Below, piece by piece: positions 12,566 through 23,850 of a stretch of DNA of 64,000 nucleotides. Positions within the stretch are counted from its first letter, which is position 1. Each line of letters starts with the position of its first letter. Under the pieces are notes generated by a model, which did not search any database, was not told the DNA's origin, and was given only the letters and a program-made list of their open reading frames with translations. Both the position numbers and the translations under genes were made by a program. Source of the DNA: Siphonodentalium dalli. Lineage: Eukaryota > Mollusca > Scaphopoda > Gadilida > Siphonodentaliidae. The stretch covers positions 230,702,944 through 230,766,943 of the forward strand of contig CP136061.1 of NCBI GenBank assembly GCA_032622095.1, read 5' to 3'.

Positions 12566-12971
12566 ATGGTGGACAATACACTCACGATGTGACAACATAT
12601 ACAGACATAGGCATAGTGTTAACACAATACAGTCTTCTATGTACCAACGCTATGACATAATTAAAGGGGGATAATGCACTCATGGTGTGGAATGTTAAAG
12701 TGACATGATGTAAGGGACGTTATGTAATATTGGTGTGTGAATATTAAAGGAGCACAATGAGCTCTAAAGGGACACACGGCACTCATTTTGAATGAATGTT
12801 AAAGAAACACAATACACACGCAGTGGGTGAAAGTTAAAATGACACAGAACAATATTTAAACTTCAAATTTTAGGGCTCTTAATGTACCATTTATGTATCG
12901 TTTCTCGCTCTACAATCTCCCCTCCCCACTTATAGATATATAACGAAGACGAGAATAACATGTTGATGAAG

Positions 12972-12977
12972 TTTATT
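12972..12977 (-). terminator. AATAAA polyadenylation signal
   Basis: AATAAA on the minus strand lies five bases after the TAA ending the frame at 12983-13522. That is unusually tight for an animal gene. Confidence 0.45.
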
Positions 12978-12982
12978 GAAAT

Positions 12983-13435
12983 TTAATCATTGTCTGAATC
13001 TTCGACCGTTAGAGTTATTTCTAAGAGTTTCTTGAATTTTCTCATCGCTTCATCTGCAGCCCATTCATCATTATATCCGTGTTTGGTCAGTTTGACCATT
13101 TTCTTCATGATCATGTTATGTATGGGTGATGTTTTCAATCGATACTGGTATTCTATTAATCGTCTATAACTTTTGAGAAAGAGAGCAAACTCTGTGTCGA
13201 TGGTAGCCTCTTTTCCCGACATGCTCTCATCTCCCGACATGCTCTATTCTCCTTTCGCATCATTGGTGATGCGTTTCATCATACTTTTGAATGTGTCCAT
13301 CTCGTTGACACATCGCGTAGCTTTCTTAAGACCGAATACGGTTCTACTACCGACGACATTATCATCTTCTGAATCTGACGAAGCGGTTCTAGATTCAGTT
13401 GAAGATGAACGGGGAACGATATCAGATTCTAGGTC

Positions 13436-13466
<31 letters not shown>

Positions 13467-13522
13467 GTATCATCAGCCACAACAACAACAACAACACTCA
13501 TTTGCTCATTTTTTTGGCTCAT
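12983..13522 (-). pseudogene. Intronless hypothetical ORF interrupted by one TAG
   Basis: The frame starts at ATG 13522, has two poly-Val runs from a GTT repeat, then a Ser/Glu/Asp-rich segment (TESRTASSDSEDDN). A TAG follows at 13246-13244 and the same frame continues 87 codons to TAA at 12985-12983. The second part is basic and probably helical (LKSYRRLIEYQYRLK), with an acidic tail. The TAG lies in a duplicated AGCATGTCGGGA motif whose next copy has GAG at the same place, so GAG-to-TAG mutation is likely. AATAAA lies at 12977-12972, just past the stop. I do not recognise the family. The compact stop-plus-AATAAA layout would suit a retrocopy or a captured viral gene, but no homologue supports either. 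Confidence 0.4.
13435..13500. repeat. Interrupted CAA/GTT microsatellite
   Basis: Two CAA runs are separated by about 17 bases. On the minus strand they encode Val runs; on the plus strand they open Gln and Thr frames that are shadows. A second GTT microsatellite lies at 22397-22425. Confidence 0.8.
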
Positions 13523-13544
13523 TTGTCCCTAAAGCATCCTTTGC

Positions 13545-14085
13545 ATGCGGCATTCTAAGTGTAAACTATGCAATTCATTTTTCTGAGAAAATTATATTTT
13601 AGGGGGTGGGGTTTGTGTTTATGCCCACAGCGCATTTTCACAGAAATATAATAAGTCCATCATCCAAATTGTTTTGCTAGGTCTTTGTGACAATTTTTGA
13701 GATATGTTGCGCGCCAATAGCCCATGTGTTTCACAAGTTATAGCCAATTGTATGTGACACTATTTTTCAAAATTCAAGTAATTTTTCGCAATTTCAAGAT
13801 ATTTATCGCAATTTTTTCGAACTAACTTATACATTGGTCCATGGTTGTATCTCATGTTGTTTTATGGTGATCTGTAATTAATATAAACAATGTCTTATTC
13901 ACTTTATAACCGCAGTCATATTTTTATACGCTGACACTTGTTCTCGATGAAATTTTTATTTTTATTAAGGGGTAGGAGTTTTTTTCACTGAAAAAACATA
14001 TTTTGGGACACACTCTGAAGCGGGCAACAAGCAAAATCGGATGCGTCGTATAATGACCTTTAATTTTATATATAAAAACCTTTGT
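13545..14085 (-). repeat. Inverted partner of the 9195-9715 repeat
   Basis: Its inner end (GCATGC...CATTCTAAGTGTAAACTA on the plus strand) stops about 25 bases before the ATG of the intronless frame at 13522. That ORF therefore lies just inside the facing pair. Confidence 0.65.
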
Positions 14086-14164
14086 TGGAGGGGGTGCAGC
14101 CAACTTCTTAACTAGAGGCTTTATGATAATTGGCCCGCGGACCAATGCTCAACAGTGCTGTATT

Positions 14165-14475
14165 TTCATCGAAATATATGACTCAGCGGCTAAACCGACG
14201 TTAAACTCTAAACTGCGTTGTGTTGTTCCAATATAATGACAGATCCGTTCTATGTAAATATTCGAACCCATGTTCAGACTGGTATATGACACAGCGGCTA
14301 AACCGACGTTAAACTCTAACCAAACAAACATAAACAACGGCCATGTTTCAATCGGATGTGCAAATTTAGATATCATTCAACTGAGATCATATGGTCACAG
14401 ATACAATTTCGGACGAATTGCGTTGTGCCGTTCCGATATAATGACAGATCCGTTCTATGTAAATACTGATAGGCT
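14165..14475. repeat. Short direct repeats (CAGCGGCTAAACCGACG)
   Basis: CAGCGGCTAAACCGACGTTA occurs at about 14184 and 14292. ATAATGACAGATCCGTTCTA with TGTAAATA following occurs at about 14233 and 14438. It looks like a partly duplicated interspersed repeat. Confidence 0.6.
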
Positions 14476-14511
14476 TCCCAGCTCTCGGCGAAAGGGCTTC
14501 CTTTTTAATGA

Positions 14512-14660
14512 TGACCTCTATAGCCGAGGTGGTTAGGTCGTGGATAAGATCATCACAGTCTGTGCTCGACGAGGTTGGCACGTGTTCTTACCCCGACATG
14601 GGCGAATATCTGGACCGTTGATTTGAGTTTAGGGACATCTCAGTGTGCCATTCTGATCGA
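14512..14660 (+). mobile_element. Possible tRNA-derived SINE fragment
   Basis: TAGCCGAGGTGG at 14521-14532 fits the RNA polymerase III A-box consensus TRGYNNARNNGG exactly. GAGGTTGGCACG lies about 40 bases on, where a B box would sit, but it is degenerate. The body (CTCGACGAGGTTGGCACG to AGGGACATCTCA) recurs at about 57350-57432. The A-box match and spacing support a SINE head; the poor B box lowers confidence. Confidence 0.4.
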
Positions 14661-15336
14661 CACATTGCCATTTCGATAAGAAATGAGAATTTGTTCACGC
14701 TCACTGAATCAAGCACATTTGAAGCAATATATGAACACTCCATAATATCATATACAATGTATAAAATGTGTGTGTGTATTTGCATCACATATAGGCACTC
14801 ATACATCACAGTCACGTCTTATGTCAAATTAGGTAGGGCATATAATAAATAATTTTATGAATTCAGATTATTGCTTCCTCGTATGTACACTGGTATAAAT
14901 AAGGTAACACTGGTATAAATAAGTTTGGGAGTGACATCTAGCGGATGCGGAGAGATATTGGAGAGAATAAAATAGACACTGGGCCCTGATTGGTCAATAG
15001 CCTTGTGTGTGTGTGTTTTTGTTTTTTTATAAAAAAATCATCACACCTCTTCCCTGTGATTTCCCATAGGTAAAATGGCACAGGAATTAACCCTTTGTAG
15101 TGAACTTTAATTTTGTGGTGTGGTCTAAAATATGACATTATTTTTAGTGCTGTTCTGACACTAGTTACGAAAACAAAAGATTTAAAGACAAATTCCCTGC
15201 TAGACGGACATGTTTTTTTTTTTTGCATGAAAAGTTTCCGCAAATGTTAATTTTTCAGATTTAAATAAAATTTTGTAAACAGTATATGCTAAAACGTTTG
15301 CACTAAGACCTATGGAAAACTTTTACACCAGTGCAG
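14660..15336. other. Stretch without recognised gene
   Basis: It separates two blocks (14545-14660 and 15340-15540) that are close together in the related copy at 57345-58150, so it may itself be an insertion. A GT run lies near 15003. Confidence 0.4.
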
Positions 15337-15545
15337 CCTGCAACTTGCTTGCAGCTAAACAGTCACGATTCACTTAGAGTTACTTCCCGTCGACCACTCT
15401 GATGGAAACCCTGAATAAATCACTCGCACAGCTACGACAAGATTTGCCATGTGTTTTAGCTCAACTTGACACAGTAAAGTCTGCGCTATTGCCATGGGTT
15501 GTCGTCTGTCGTCCGTCCGTCATTTTGCACAATTCATGCTACATC
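15337..15545 (+). repeat. Interspersed repeat with uninterrupted TTAA-element target site
   Basis: CTTGCTTGCAG-CTAAA-CAGTCACGATTCAC is continuous here. In the copy at 57480-58010 the same point is split by a 0.5-kb element between two TTAA. The block continues through CGTCGACCACTCTGAT to a GTCCGTCCGTC run. Confidence 0.65.
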
Positions 15546-15549
15546 AGGA

Positions 15550-16080
15550 CTTTTGAGGAAGGCCAATTCAATTTTGGAGATACGTATTGATATGTATTGA
15601 ATATTTTGTATCCTGTGAATTTAAAACTGACTGTGGAGGAGTTTCGGCTTTCTCAACAACGTCAAATTGTTCATTGGATTCTCCATTATTAGAATTCCGC
15701 AAAAAATGCACGACCTGCGTGTACGGCTTAGTCCGTGGTCAACTTCAGTCCCACGTCGCTTCAAGGTGGGTGGTTGGGTTGACCAGGCTGAATCAAACGA
15801 CCAGCAACGTTTCTTCTTTCGGATTAAATTTCTCTTATATTGTTTTCCCGATGTTTGAAATTTTTTTTCTGTTTATTCGTGTATTATTTTTCTGTAGTCC
15901 CATGTGTCTTTGAATGTTGATTGTTCTAATATATATATAATTATGTATATAAAATTTTATTTGTTCATACATGTATAACCGATTGCATACTATTGTGTTC
16001 ATAAATAATGCGGATAATGGAGGAATATTAAAGATAAATTTGGTATGAATTTGTGTAATATATGTTTACACCAAAGTTTA
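15550..16080. other. Stretch without recognised gene
   Basis: Overlapping plus-strand frames of 63-108 codons at 15587-15913 show no domain. An AT run lies at 15930-15945. Confidence 0.5.
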
Positions 16081-16935
16081 AAGGGGTTCTGAAGTTGCTA
16101 ACCAAATTTTTTTTATCGCAAGGATGAGGTACCACCACCAAGCAGCCTGATCCGTGATTATGCAGTTACAACAAACCAATCGTAGCTTCTGAAAGCATAA
16201 TGACACAGAATATATATATATGTATCCGGGTGCAGGGCACACGTTTAGAATTTCACAGGAAGAGAACACTTCTGAAGTTGCGAACCAATGGGTGAAAAAG
16301 AGGTTGAGTACCACCAGGCATATCCGTGATTATGCAGTTACAACAAACCAATCGTAGCTTCTGAAAGTATAATGACACAGAACATATATATATGTATCCG
16401 GGTGCAGGGCACACATTTAGAATTTCACAGGAAGAGAACACTTCTGAAGTTGCGAACCAATGGGTGAAAAAGAGGTTGAGTACCACCAAGCATATCCGTG
16501 ATTATGCAGTTACAACAAACCAATCGTAGCTTCTGAAAGTATAATGACACAGAACATATATATATGTATCCGGGTGAAGGGCACACATTTAGAATTTCAC
16601 AGGAAGAGAACACTTCTGAAGTTGCGAACCAATGGGTGAAAAAGAGGTTGAGTACCACCAGGCATATCCGTGATTATGCAGTTACAACAAACCAATCGTA
16701 GCTTCTGAAAGTATAATGACACAGAATATATATATATATGTATCCGGGTGCAGGGCACACATTTAGAATTTCACAGGAAGAGAACACTTCTGAAGTTGCG
16801 AACCAATGGGTGAAAAAGAGGTTTGAGTACCACCAAGCAGATCCGCGATTGCAGTAATAACAAACCAATGGTAGCATCGGGACGCTTATGAACCCAGAAC
16901 ATCCACATCGGTATCCGCATACGTGGCCCACATCA
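16081..16935. repeat. 172-bp tandem satellite, about five copies
   Basis: TGCAGTTACAACAAACCAAT recurs at 16161, 16333, 16505 and 16677, and in diverged form at about 16850: spacing 172, 172, 172, 173. The internal units are almost identical; the last is diverged. Minus-strand frames of 77-85 codons are repeats of the unit and not genes. Confidence 0.9.
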
Positions 16936-17059
16936 AAAATTTACACTCCAATTTAGATGGTACACATTTGCTTCGTGGGGCTCAAAATTTCTGGTTCTAA
17001 AACAACTCCCGTCAACAAGCAGTCATTGTTCGTGCTGTACTTGTAAATGTTTTCCAGAG

Positions 17060-17850
17060 GGGTTCAAATTAGGCACACATGCCATTTCTCGGCCCTTTTA
17101 CCAATTTAATTCAAATAAAGGGTGTTGTATAGGGTGGCCCCAAGTCAATCTAAATATTCACCCATTTCACCCACATTGATCCAAAATGGCCGCCGTCCGA
17201 AGTGGCTCAAATAGGGCATCCATGCCATTTCTCGCCCCTCGACCGATTTAGGTAGAACAACGGGTAGGGTGTAGGGTGGCCCCCAAGCTAATATAAATAT
17301 TCACACCTTTCATCCCACCTGATCCAAAATAGTCGCCGTCCAGAAGGGTTCGAATAGGGCACTGATGCCATTTATCGGCCCCTTGACCGATTTAGGTCAA
17401 ACAAAGGTTGTTGTATGGTGGCCCCAAGCCAATCTATATCTTCACCACTTTCATCCCACCCGATCCAAAATGGCCGCCGTCCAGAGGTGTTCAAATAGGG
17501 GGCACCCATGCCATTTATCGCCCCGTCGACCGATTTAGGTCAAAAAAGGGTGTTTTAGGGTGGACCCAAGGCAATCTAAATATTCATCACTTTCATCCCA
17601 ACCGATCCGAAATGGCCGCCGTCCAGAAGGATTTGAATGGGGCACCCATTCCATTTATCTGCCCCTTGACCGATTTTGTTTACATACAACGCCCTTTGTT
17701 TGACCTAAATCGGTCAGAGGACCGAGAATTTGTATGGGTGCCTATTTGAACCCCTCTGGACGGCGGCCATTTTGGATCGGGTGGGGTGAAAGGGGTGTTT
17801 GGAAAGAGTGCATTTGGGGGCCACCATACAACACCCTTTTTGTTTGGCCT
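17060..17850. repeat. About 142-bp tandem repeat with an inverted terminal copy
   Basis: CGCCGTC in the context GATCCAAAATGGCCGCCGTC recurs at 17191, 17334, 17475 and 17617 (spacing 143, 141, 142). From about 17690 the same unit is read in the opposite direction (TTTGTTTGACCTAAATCGGT to GGACGGCGGCCATTTTGGAT). Conserved parts include ACCGATTTAGGTCAAA and GGGTGTTGTATGGTGGCCCC. Confidence 0.85.
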
Positions 17851-18231
17851 AAATTTTAATATTTTTTAATAAGGAATGGAAATCACCCTCGGTTCTACAG
17901 TCACGTTCCTATAACTTTCAATAAACTTTCATATTACTCGAAAATTATTTTTCATTGGGAAATGGTACAAAGTAGTACTAGTTACAAAGAACACATAATA
18001 TTTGTGATTTATGTTTATAATCGTATGTTCATATAAACAATCGGTTCAGTAACGTTTTTTTTATGTTTATTTACATAACCAAGGGTACAAACTTGACAAT
18101 AACATGCAATGTACGCGATATGTGTGATTGGTATAAGATCTGTCTATTATATAATATTCTTATGGCGGTTTTGGTGGATGTAACTATTTTAACACCTACA
18201 CCCACTGGGAACCCCGCTTGTGTCTTTACCT

Positions 18232-18364
18232 GCTACAGGTCGAAGGTCTGGAGGTGCATTCTATATATTGAATTCATGAATATTCAAAAGCTCCACATAT
18301 GGAATTTATGAATATTCAAAACTCTATATATGGAATGCACCCCCAGAACTTTGACCTATAGCAA
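18232..18364. repeat. Small foldback (about 130 bp)
   Basis: The left arm (CTACAGGTCGAAGGTCTGGA, GGTGCATTCTATATA, ATGAATATTCAAAA) is answered by the right arm (TTATGAATATTCAAAA, TATATGGAATGCACC, CCAGAACTTTGACCTATAG). The loop is a few bases around CACATATGG. No coding capacity. Confidence 0.7.
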
Positions 18365-18566
18365 TTAAACCGCGGAACGAGAGCTGGATGGATCCAATGT
18401 GGTCGCGACTCAGTGACAGGATGTATTGTGTCGAGAATCCGCGACCGCGTATATATGGGCGTATTCACACACGAGTAACCTATTCGATGGACATTTGCAG
18501 AGACGCTGAATAAATCAGTATAGTTTAACTATTTATTTGTATTACAATTGACATTTTATAACATAC

Positions 18567-19247
18567 ATGGCTGCGGACACAGCACGTACCACAGTAGCGA
18601 TGGCATAGTAGGTGTGACAATTTATTATGGTGGAGTTTGGTGACAATTGGTTGTCATAATTAATATGCCATAGCAAGCCATGTCGCCCTCTGAAAATTCG
18701 CACAATGAGTCTACCAGCGACGGTCGATCTCTCAAGGATGTACCTACCTGAATGTGTCGATGTTGATCTTTACTCAACACGCAGTGTTATATTTTGCATG
18801 GTATCACACAAGTCCACTTGATAACTTAATGAATAACCCATCTCAACCGCCATGATTGTTCTTACTAATGAAATTAATATAAGTAGATAAACATGGATGC
18901 CTTGAGGTCATATAAAAGAACGTACCACAATAAAAAATGATATATATGTGAGTCAATGAGGAATGGTCACCAGGCCACGGTCAAACACAATTATGGACGA
19001 TCTATCGTGCAATTATATATATCGTCGTGAATACAATTTAGCAAAACGTAATGAGTAGAGATCAAACTTGGTGAAAAGCAATGGTTAATTGGTCCAGTCG
19101 ATTCATTGTGCGGAAAATCAGCGGGCGACATGGATAGCTATGGCACAGAATTATGACGGACCAATTGTCACTAAACTCAACCATAATAAATTGTCACACC
19201 TATAGCTACTATGCCATCGCTATTGTGGTACGTGTGTCCGCAGCCAT
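18567..19247. mobile_element. 681-bp element with about 150-bp inverted arms
   Basis: The ends are ATGGCTGCGGACAC and GTGTCCGCAGCCAT. Pairing continues inward through the CGATGGCATAGTAGGTGTGA/TCACACC...CTATGCCATCG, AATTTATTATGG and GGCGACATGG segments to about 18713/19094. It encodes nothing recognisable and looks like a non-autonomous DNA transposon. No clear target duplication was seen. Confidence 0.65.
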
Positions 19248-19339
19248 AGTTTCTGACCTGATATGGAAGGGAGGGTAAATAAAAAAATATATTCAGAGGA
19301 TCACACACAGTAATTACAATAACAATATGAGGACTCTAA

Positions 19340-19751
19340 GGGTACGTTCATTCGCTGGCAATTTTGCACAGTATGTTTTTGCTGGCATTTCGTCATAGAA
19401 AACTGCATGGTGTCATAATATGAACGGAAACATGCAAATATCATGCATCTTACCAAAGTGAACGCCATTAGATGTAAAATGTGTGTAGTTGCAATTGTAA
19501 CGTGCTACTGTAATTTGTCTTCAAATACCTGTATGATTTATTCTTGCGAGATAATTGCATGCTATTTACAGGCAAATTCCGGTAGCATCGCTACAGGTGG
19601 AACTACAGAGATTTTACTTCGCACATAGTTAGCTGTGGTACAGATGCATCTTATATGCTTGTTTCCGTTCATATTCTGGCACCATATCGTTTTCTACGTC
19701 AAAATGCCTGCAAACTATACCGTGCAAACTTGCCAGTGTATGAACGTACCG
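19340..19751. mobile_element. 412-bp PIF/Harbinger-type MITE with TAA duplication
   Basis: GGGTACGTTCATTCGCTGGC at the left end is matched by GCCAGTGTATGAACGTACCG at the right. TAA flanks both sides (19337-19339 and 19752-19754), the 3-bp TWA duplication of PIF/Harbinger elements. The inner arms share CGTAGAAAAC and TATGAACGGAAACA segments. A close relative lies at 55919-56322, next to a HARBI1-like fragment. Confidence 0.7.
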
Positions 19752-19754
19752 TAA

Positions 19755-20410
19755 TTTAACATCGTTGATTGCGTGTATTGTTCTGTTGAATAATTGTCGA
19801 AAAACAAATATGACAAATAATCTAGACATTTAAATGTCATGCAACATTCATTTTATTTTTATTCAAAATAAATGCAAAACGATATATCAAACAAAATAGA
19901 GTCATTCTTGACGCAATTCTCTTTTCATATAATATGCTAATTATACACCAGAATCTAAACAACAGAACCCAGAACCGGAATATATCTTTTATATCCTGTA
20001 AGATAGCTACATGCACATATATTTGAATATTAATTAACTCACTCTAATCTGTTGCCGAACATATTTCTAGCTTTTAGAACAATCATCTGCACCCGTTAAA
20101 TGATGTGCGCTAACTGTGATTTAGACTTTTACATTGTTTGCAACACTCCAAATTAAATTATACAAAGACAAATCAATTTGTATTCTCCCATTTTAGAATA
20201 TGATTTGAAAATAGTGTTATGATTTATTATAAAAACTAAGTGCATTTTCACAAAAGGTAAGAGAGATAACGTAATTATTCAAAATCATAATAAATTATTG
20301 TTATATGTTATGAGCTAGGGCCTTTGATATGTAATTTCTGTTTTCATTTAGAAACTCTAATTTTCATCTTTTGTCATTTAGCCGATATGGTAACGATTGG
20401 CCACACCAGT
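19755..20410. other. Stretch without recognised gene
   Basis: AT-rich. It contains a minus-strand AATAAA at 20228-20223 that could serve the EF-hand gene, about 465 bases past its stop. Confidence 0.4.
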
Positions 20411-20413
20411 CTA

Positions 20414-20601
20414 CAGTAATGCCCTAAATAATCGACTCCTTAACCACAGCAGAATTATGGGTAACTTTTCAGGATTTTTTAGGAAATATTCTTGTTGCCA
20501 TTCATCGGAAAAATGGAAACAAGCCATATTTCCGACTATATCCTGAAAAGTTACTCAAAATTCTGCTGTGGTTAAGGAGTCAATTATATAGGGAATTGCT
20601 G
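20414..20601. mobile_element. TA-flanked foldback element, copy 1
   Basis: It starts CAGTAATGCCCTAAATAATC and ends with the near complement; flanking TA lies at 20412-20413 and 20602-20603. The arms (ACCACAGCAGAATTATGGGT, TCAGGATTT, CATTCATCGGAAA) pair along almost the whole length. A TA target and CAGT ends fit the Tc1/mariner/pogo group. It lies 92 bases past the EF-hand gene stop. Other copies: 38083-38295, 41568-41795, 60467-60648 and a half copy at 43503-43605. Confidence 0.75.
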
Positions 20602-20692
20602 TATGTGGCTACCACCCTAAGTATACCCTTCCTTTCATAATGCTATAAATATGTCAGGATACACTTTTTCATTTACTTCTTTTGTCAGTAAT

Positions 20693-20901
20693 TCATTTCT
20701 TTATGTTGTTTTGCAGCTCGACCAGCTTACGGCGCAGTATTTCTAAGTTCTGTAGTTCCCTTTCCGTCGGCCTCTCTTGTCCATTTTCTTCATCTTCATC
20801 TTCCTCTTCCGCTTCCTCTTCCAACGCCGTTTCGCGAATCTGGTCGGGAAGTCCCTCTCGTGCAATCTTTGCTGCCACTTTCATTTCAATCGAAGAGCCA
20901 G
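20693..20901 (-). CDS. EF-hand gene, last coding exon (acidic run and Leu-rich tail)
   Basis: The acceptor TTTCTTACTTTGCAG precedes CT-GGC, completing a Pro codon. It encodes GSSIEMKVAAKIAREGLPDQ, then an almost purely Glu/Asp run, then a helical tail with Leu at 204, 207, 210, 214 and 217, ending NNIKK and TGA at 20695-20693. A variant signal AGTAAA lies about 16 bases past the stop (20677-20672); a standard AATAAA is at 20228-20223. Confidence 0.85.
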
Positions 20902-20940
20902 CTGCAAAGTAAGAAACATGCTGACATGTAAGTAATTTAA

Positions 20941-21196
20941 CCCTTTCATGAGGTTCGTGACCGGAGCTGAGCTGGTGTAGCATTAACGATCATGTGCCAG
21001 TGCCTGATCTTATATATGCGAGTATCCCATAGGGAGCCTCGCATATATAGGAGGATACACTGGCTTATATATAATATTGTTAGAACAAAGCAAGCTCTTA
21101 TATTTGCGATGCTCCATATGGGAGGCTCTTATATATAAGAGAATGCATTGGCACAGGGTTTTCGCAAAATTTCAAGAAGCTCCAGTCATGAAAGGT
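20941..21196. mobile_element. TTAA-flanked foldback-type element (CCCTTTCATG family), copy 1
   Basis: TTAA lies at 20937-20940 and 21197-21200. The ends are CCCTTTCATG and CATGAAAGG. The interior has the palindromic CTTATATATGCGAG...CTCGCATATATA and CTCCATATGGGAG motifs. It sits in the last intron, 36 bases upstream of the exon-6 acceptor. TTAA targeting and CCCTTT ends fit the piggyBac group. Confidence 0.6.
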
Positions 21197-21199
21197 TTA

Positions 21200-22060
21200 A
21201 AGTAGCACAGAGATGGCTGATTTCAACATTATCATACTGTTTTTTCATGAAGCTCCAGTCATAGAATGTTTAAGGTAGCACCGAGATGGTTGATTTCAAT
21301 ATTGTCATGCCATTTTTTTTCAGAACCTTAATCTTTCAGTATAAAGAAGCTACATCCTCAGATTTCTGATTTAACTGAAAATTTAATATTTTCCAAGTAT
21401 GTTGTGCTGGAAAATGTAGCATTAAAGCAATTTTGGACAATTTATTTAAAACAACAGTTCCTAGTTTTCAAAAGAAAACCATGTTTTCTACCAAAGTGAA
21501 TCTATTTTAACTACTAACCATGAGTGTACTAGAACACAATATTAACTTTCTGTGATAAAAATACATGTGTGGGTCTACATGTGTGCGTATAATGTATAAT
21601 ATGGTGACCATTCACTAGATGAATTTTACCAGAGTAAAATTAGCTGGTTTAAATCACCCTGGTAGAATACCACAGAATACCAGTGTATTTTTACCATGGT
21701 TTACCATAGTGTTTTTATAATGGTGATCTCAGAGTCATCTCCAACATTATGGAGCTGAGAAACGATCGCGAACATTTTATGTATGATGTATTTGTGAGGT
21801 TTGTCGACAATCCAAAACCCCAATCGTAACAACGAATAGGGAAAACAACAACGAATAGAAAGAACACAAATTATAGTGACGTAGTACCCTATTCGTAATA
21901 ATTATCTGTTGTCGTTCATTAAGCGAAATGTGTCTATGATTAAAGTTCACAGGTTTTGTACTTATGGAACATTATCTCTATCGGTGTAGTCTATGTTGAT
22001 ATATGTGGCCCGTATGCGTGACCAACCGCAAGGTAGCTAGCTACATGTATATGCTGTTCA
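21200..22060. other. Rest of the last intron of the EF-hand gene
   Basis: A partial duplication of the element end (GAAGCTCCAGTCAT...GTTTAAAGTAGCAC, about 21177 and 21247) and AT-rich sequence with no recognised feature. Confidence 0.5.
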
Positions 22061-22070
22061 ACCAACTTAC

Positions 22071-22127
22071 GTTCTTCTCCCTCGAATACGAATGGAGAGC
22101 GTCTTAATTCTTCTCTTGAGATTACAC
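22071..22127 (-). CDS. EF-hand gene, exon with second half of the EF loop
   Basis: The acceptor is TTTTAATTGCAG and the donor C|GTAAGT. The 57-base exon completes the split Gly and reads VISREELRRSPFVFEGEE, ending one base into a codon. Its first residues supply loop positions 7, 9 and 12 (V, S, E). That an isolated 57-base exon completes a perfect EF loop across 18 kb in the right phase is the best evidence for the model. Confidence 0.85.
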
Positions 22128-22139
22128 CTGCAATTAAAA

Positions 22140-23005
22140 CGAGTACTTTATATACATCGGTACTTTAAAAAAATGCTCACTCTGGGAGAAACTAAAAAAC
22201 ATAGTAAATGAAGTTTTAAGTTTGAAGTTTTATTAATAGCTCATGACGAAACATACATAGTTATCACATTTGGCTATAAATTATAATAATAACAATGATG
22301 ATGAAGTCGTAATTAAATGTAAATACAATAACATGTGGGTGACAGGTAATCGGTAATCTAGATTAATAATTGTCATATCATCTTCTCTTCTTTGTTGTTG
22401 TTGTTGTTGTTGTTGTTGGTGTTGTGATAAACACATGTGCACACACACAAAAAACATTGAAATGTAAACATGTATATAAGTAATAATTATCCAATTGTCA
22501 CACTAACTACATGTACATGCACTGGGCTTCAAATATGACCTCTGAGATCAATTATCTTTTCAATGAATTTTTCAACAATGATACATATATCAGCATCATT
22601 ACTTGATAAGAGTAAATGTGAGCACGATCTGTCTCAAAATGAATTGAGATTGATTCGTCACTTTGACGAACTTAGTTAAGTTGAAAGCACTTTCAGCCCT
22701 TCGCAGTAATTACCATTTTTACAGGCAGTGAGACTGACAAACATTCGAAAGTTATATTGAAAACAATGATGATGATATAGGCTCAGTTGTGTGGTTGTTG
22801 AGAGTTCAGTCGTTACATCACGACGCTATCTGTCATCCGAATTCAACAACGGACTTTCAGTCAATGACATAGCTCAGATATGCTCCCAAATCTGCAACGT
22901 AGTCAAGCGGTTATTCGAGGCCAGATCACAGCTAAACTAGACAAATTACGTTGTGTTGAATCGTGTATGATAACTCACTCTACAGATAAAAATATACGCA
23001 ATTAA

Positions 23006-23060
<55 letters not shown>

Positions 23061-23515
23061 TATCACTATTATTCAATGTATATAATGTCAATATATTGTA
23101 TGATGTCACATGATACACTGTTAATATTATTATACATGGCAACCTGTCCCTATATTGGGGCGTCTTTTGCTGAATAAATCTATATATCTATCTATTCCAC
23201 CCTGCTGTACCATTTGAAAGTTGTGCGGTTGCTATGAAAACGGCGTACAATCAATGTAGGGACATTTTGAGGGGAAAAACTTTAGCATATGATAAAAACA
23301 TATTGTAGTATATGAACCTAAACCGATGGAGAAGACGTTTTGGTGTTTTCCCATATTATCTATGTGGTAACAATGTCAGTATTAAATGGGGGTAATCACG
23401 GGGTTATGCGGGTGATTTGACATATGGAGGTAAAAAGTCGCGATTTTTGCTTTAAAAGTGGGATAATTATGGAATTGGAATATATATTAGATCCTACATC
23501 ACTATCATGTCGGGA
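22140..23515. other. Giant intron, proximal part
   Basis: It holds a GTT microsatellite at 22397-22425 and a pure AT run at about 23008-23056. Otherwise nothing is recognised. Confidence 0.6.
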
Positions 23516-23517
23516 AT

Positions 23518-23850
23518 ACACTGCCAAAAATAATTTCTTAATAAGATAAAATATCTTGAAACAAGAAAAACTATTTCCTGAAACAGGAAAATAAATCTTA
23601 TTTTGGGAAATATACCCCCCAAGTCTGCTACATCAAGAAAAATTAAGAAACTCCCACCAGACAAGAGATAGTTTTCTCAAATAAGATAGATTTTAGTCTT
23701 GAAACAAGAAACAATTTCCTTACTAAGAAAATGGCTTCAAAAATTAAATATATATTTCTTGTTTCAAGATTTTTTTTCTAAGTTAAGAAATACTTAAAGA
23801 AAATATTTCTAAACCAAGAATTAATTGTTATGTAGAAATTACTGCTGTAT
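23518..23850. repeat. AAGAAA/TTTCTT-rich repeat beginning CACTGCCAAAAAT
   Basis: Dense short runs of AAGAAA, TTTCTT and CTTGAAACAAGAAA in both senses can fold on themselves. The start CACTGCCAAAAATAATTTCT is repeated inverted at the end of the 39480-40100 block. These are probably members of one non-autonomous family, 16 kb apart in the same intron. Confidence 0.55.

Noticed and set aside
12394-12585. Phe/Glu/Ile repeat protein
   Set aside because: Translation of an AT microsatellite.
16078-16931. Four similar minus-strand ORFs that look like a gene family
   Set aside because: They are successive units of the 172-bp satellite.
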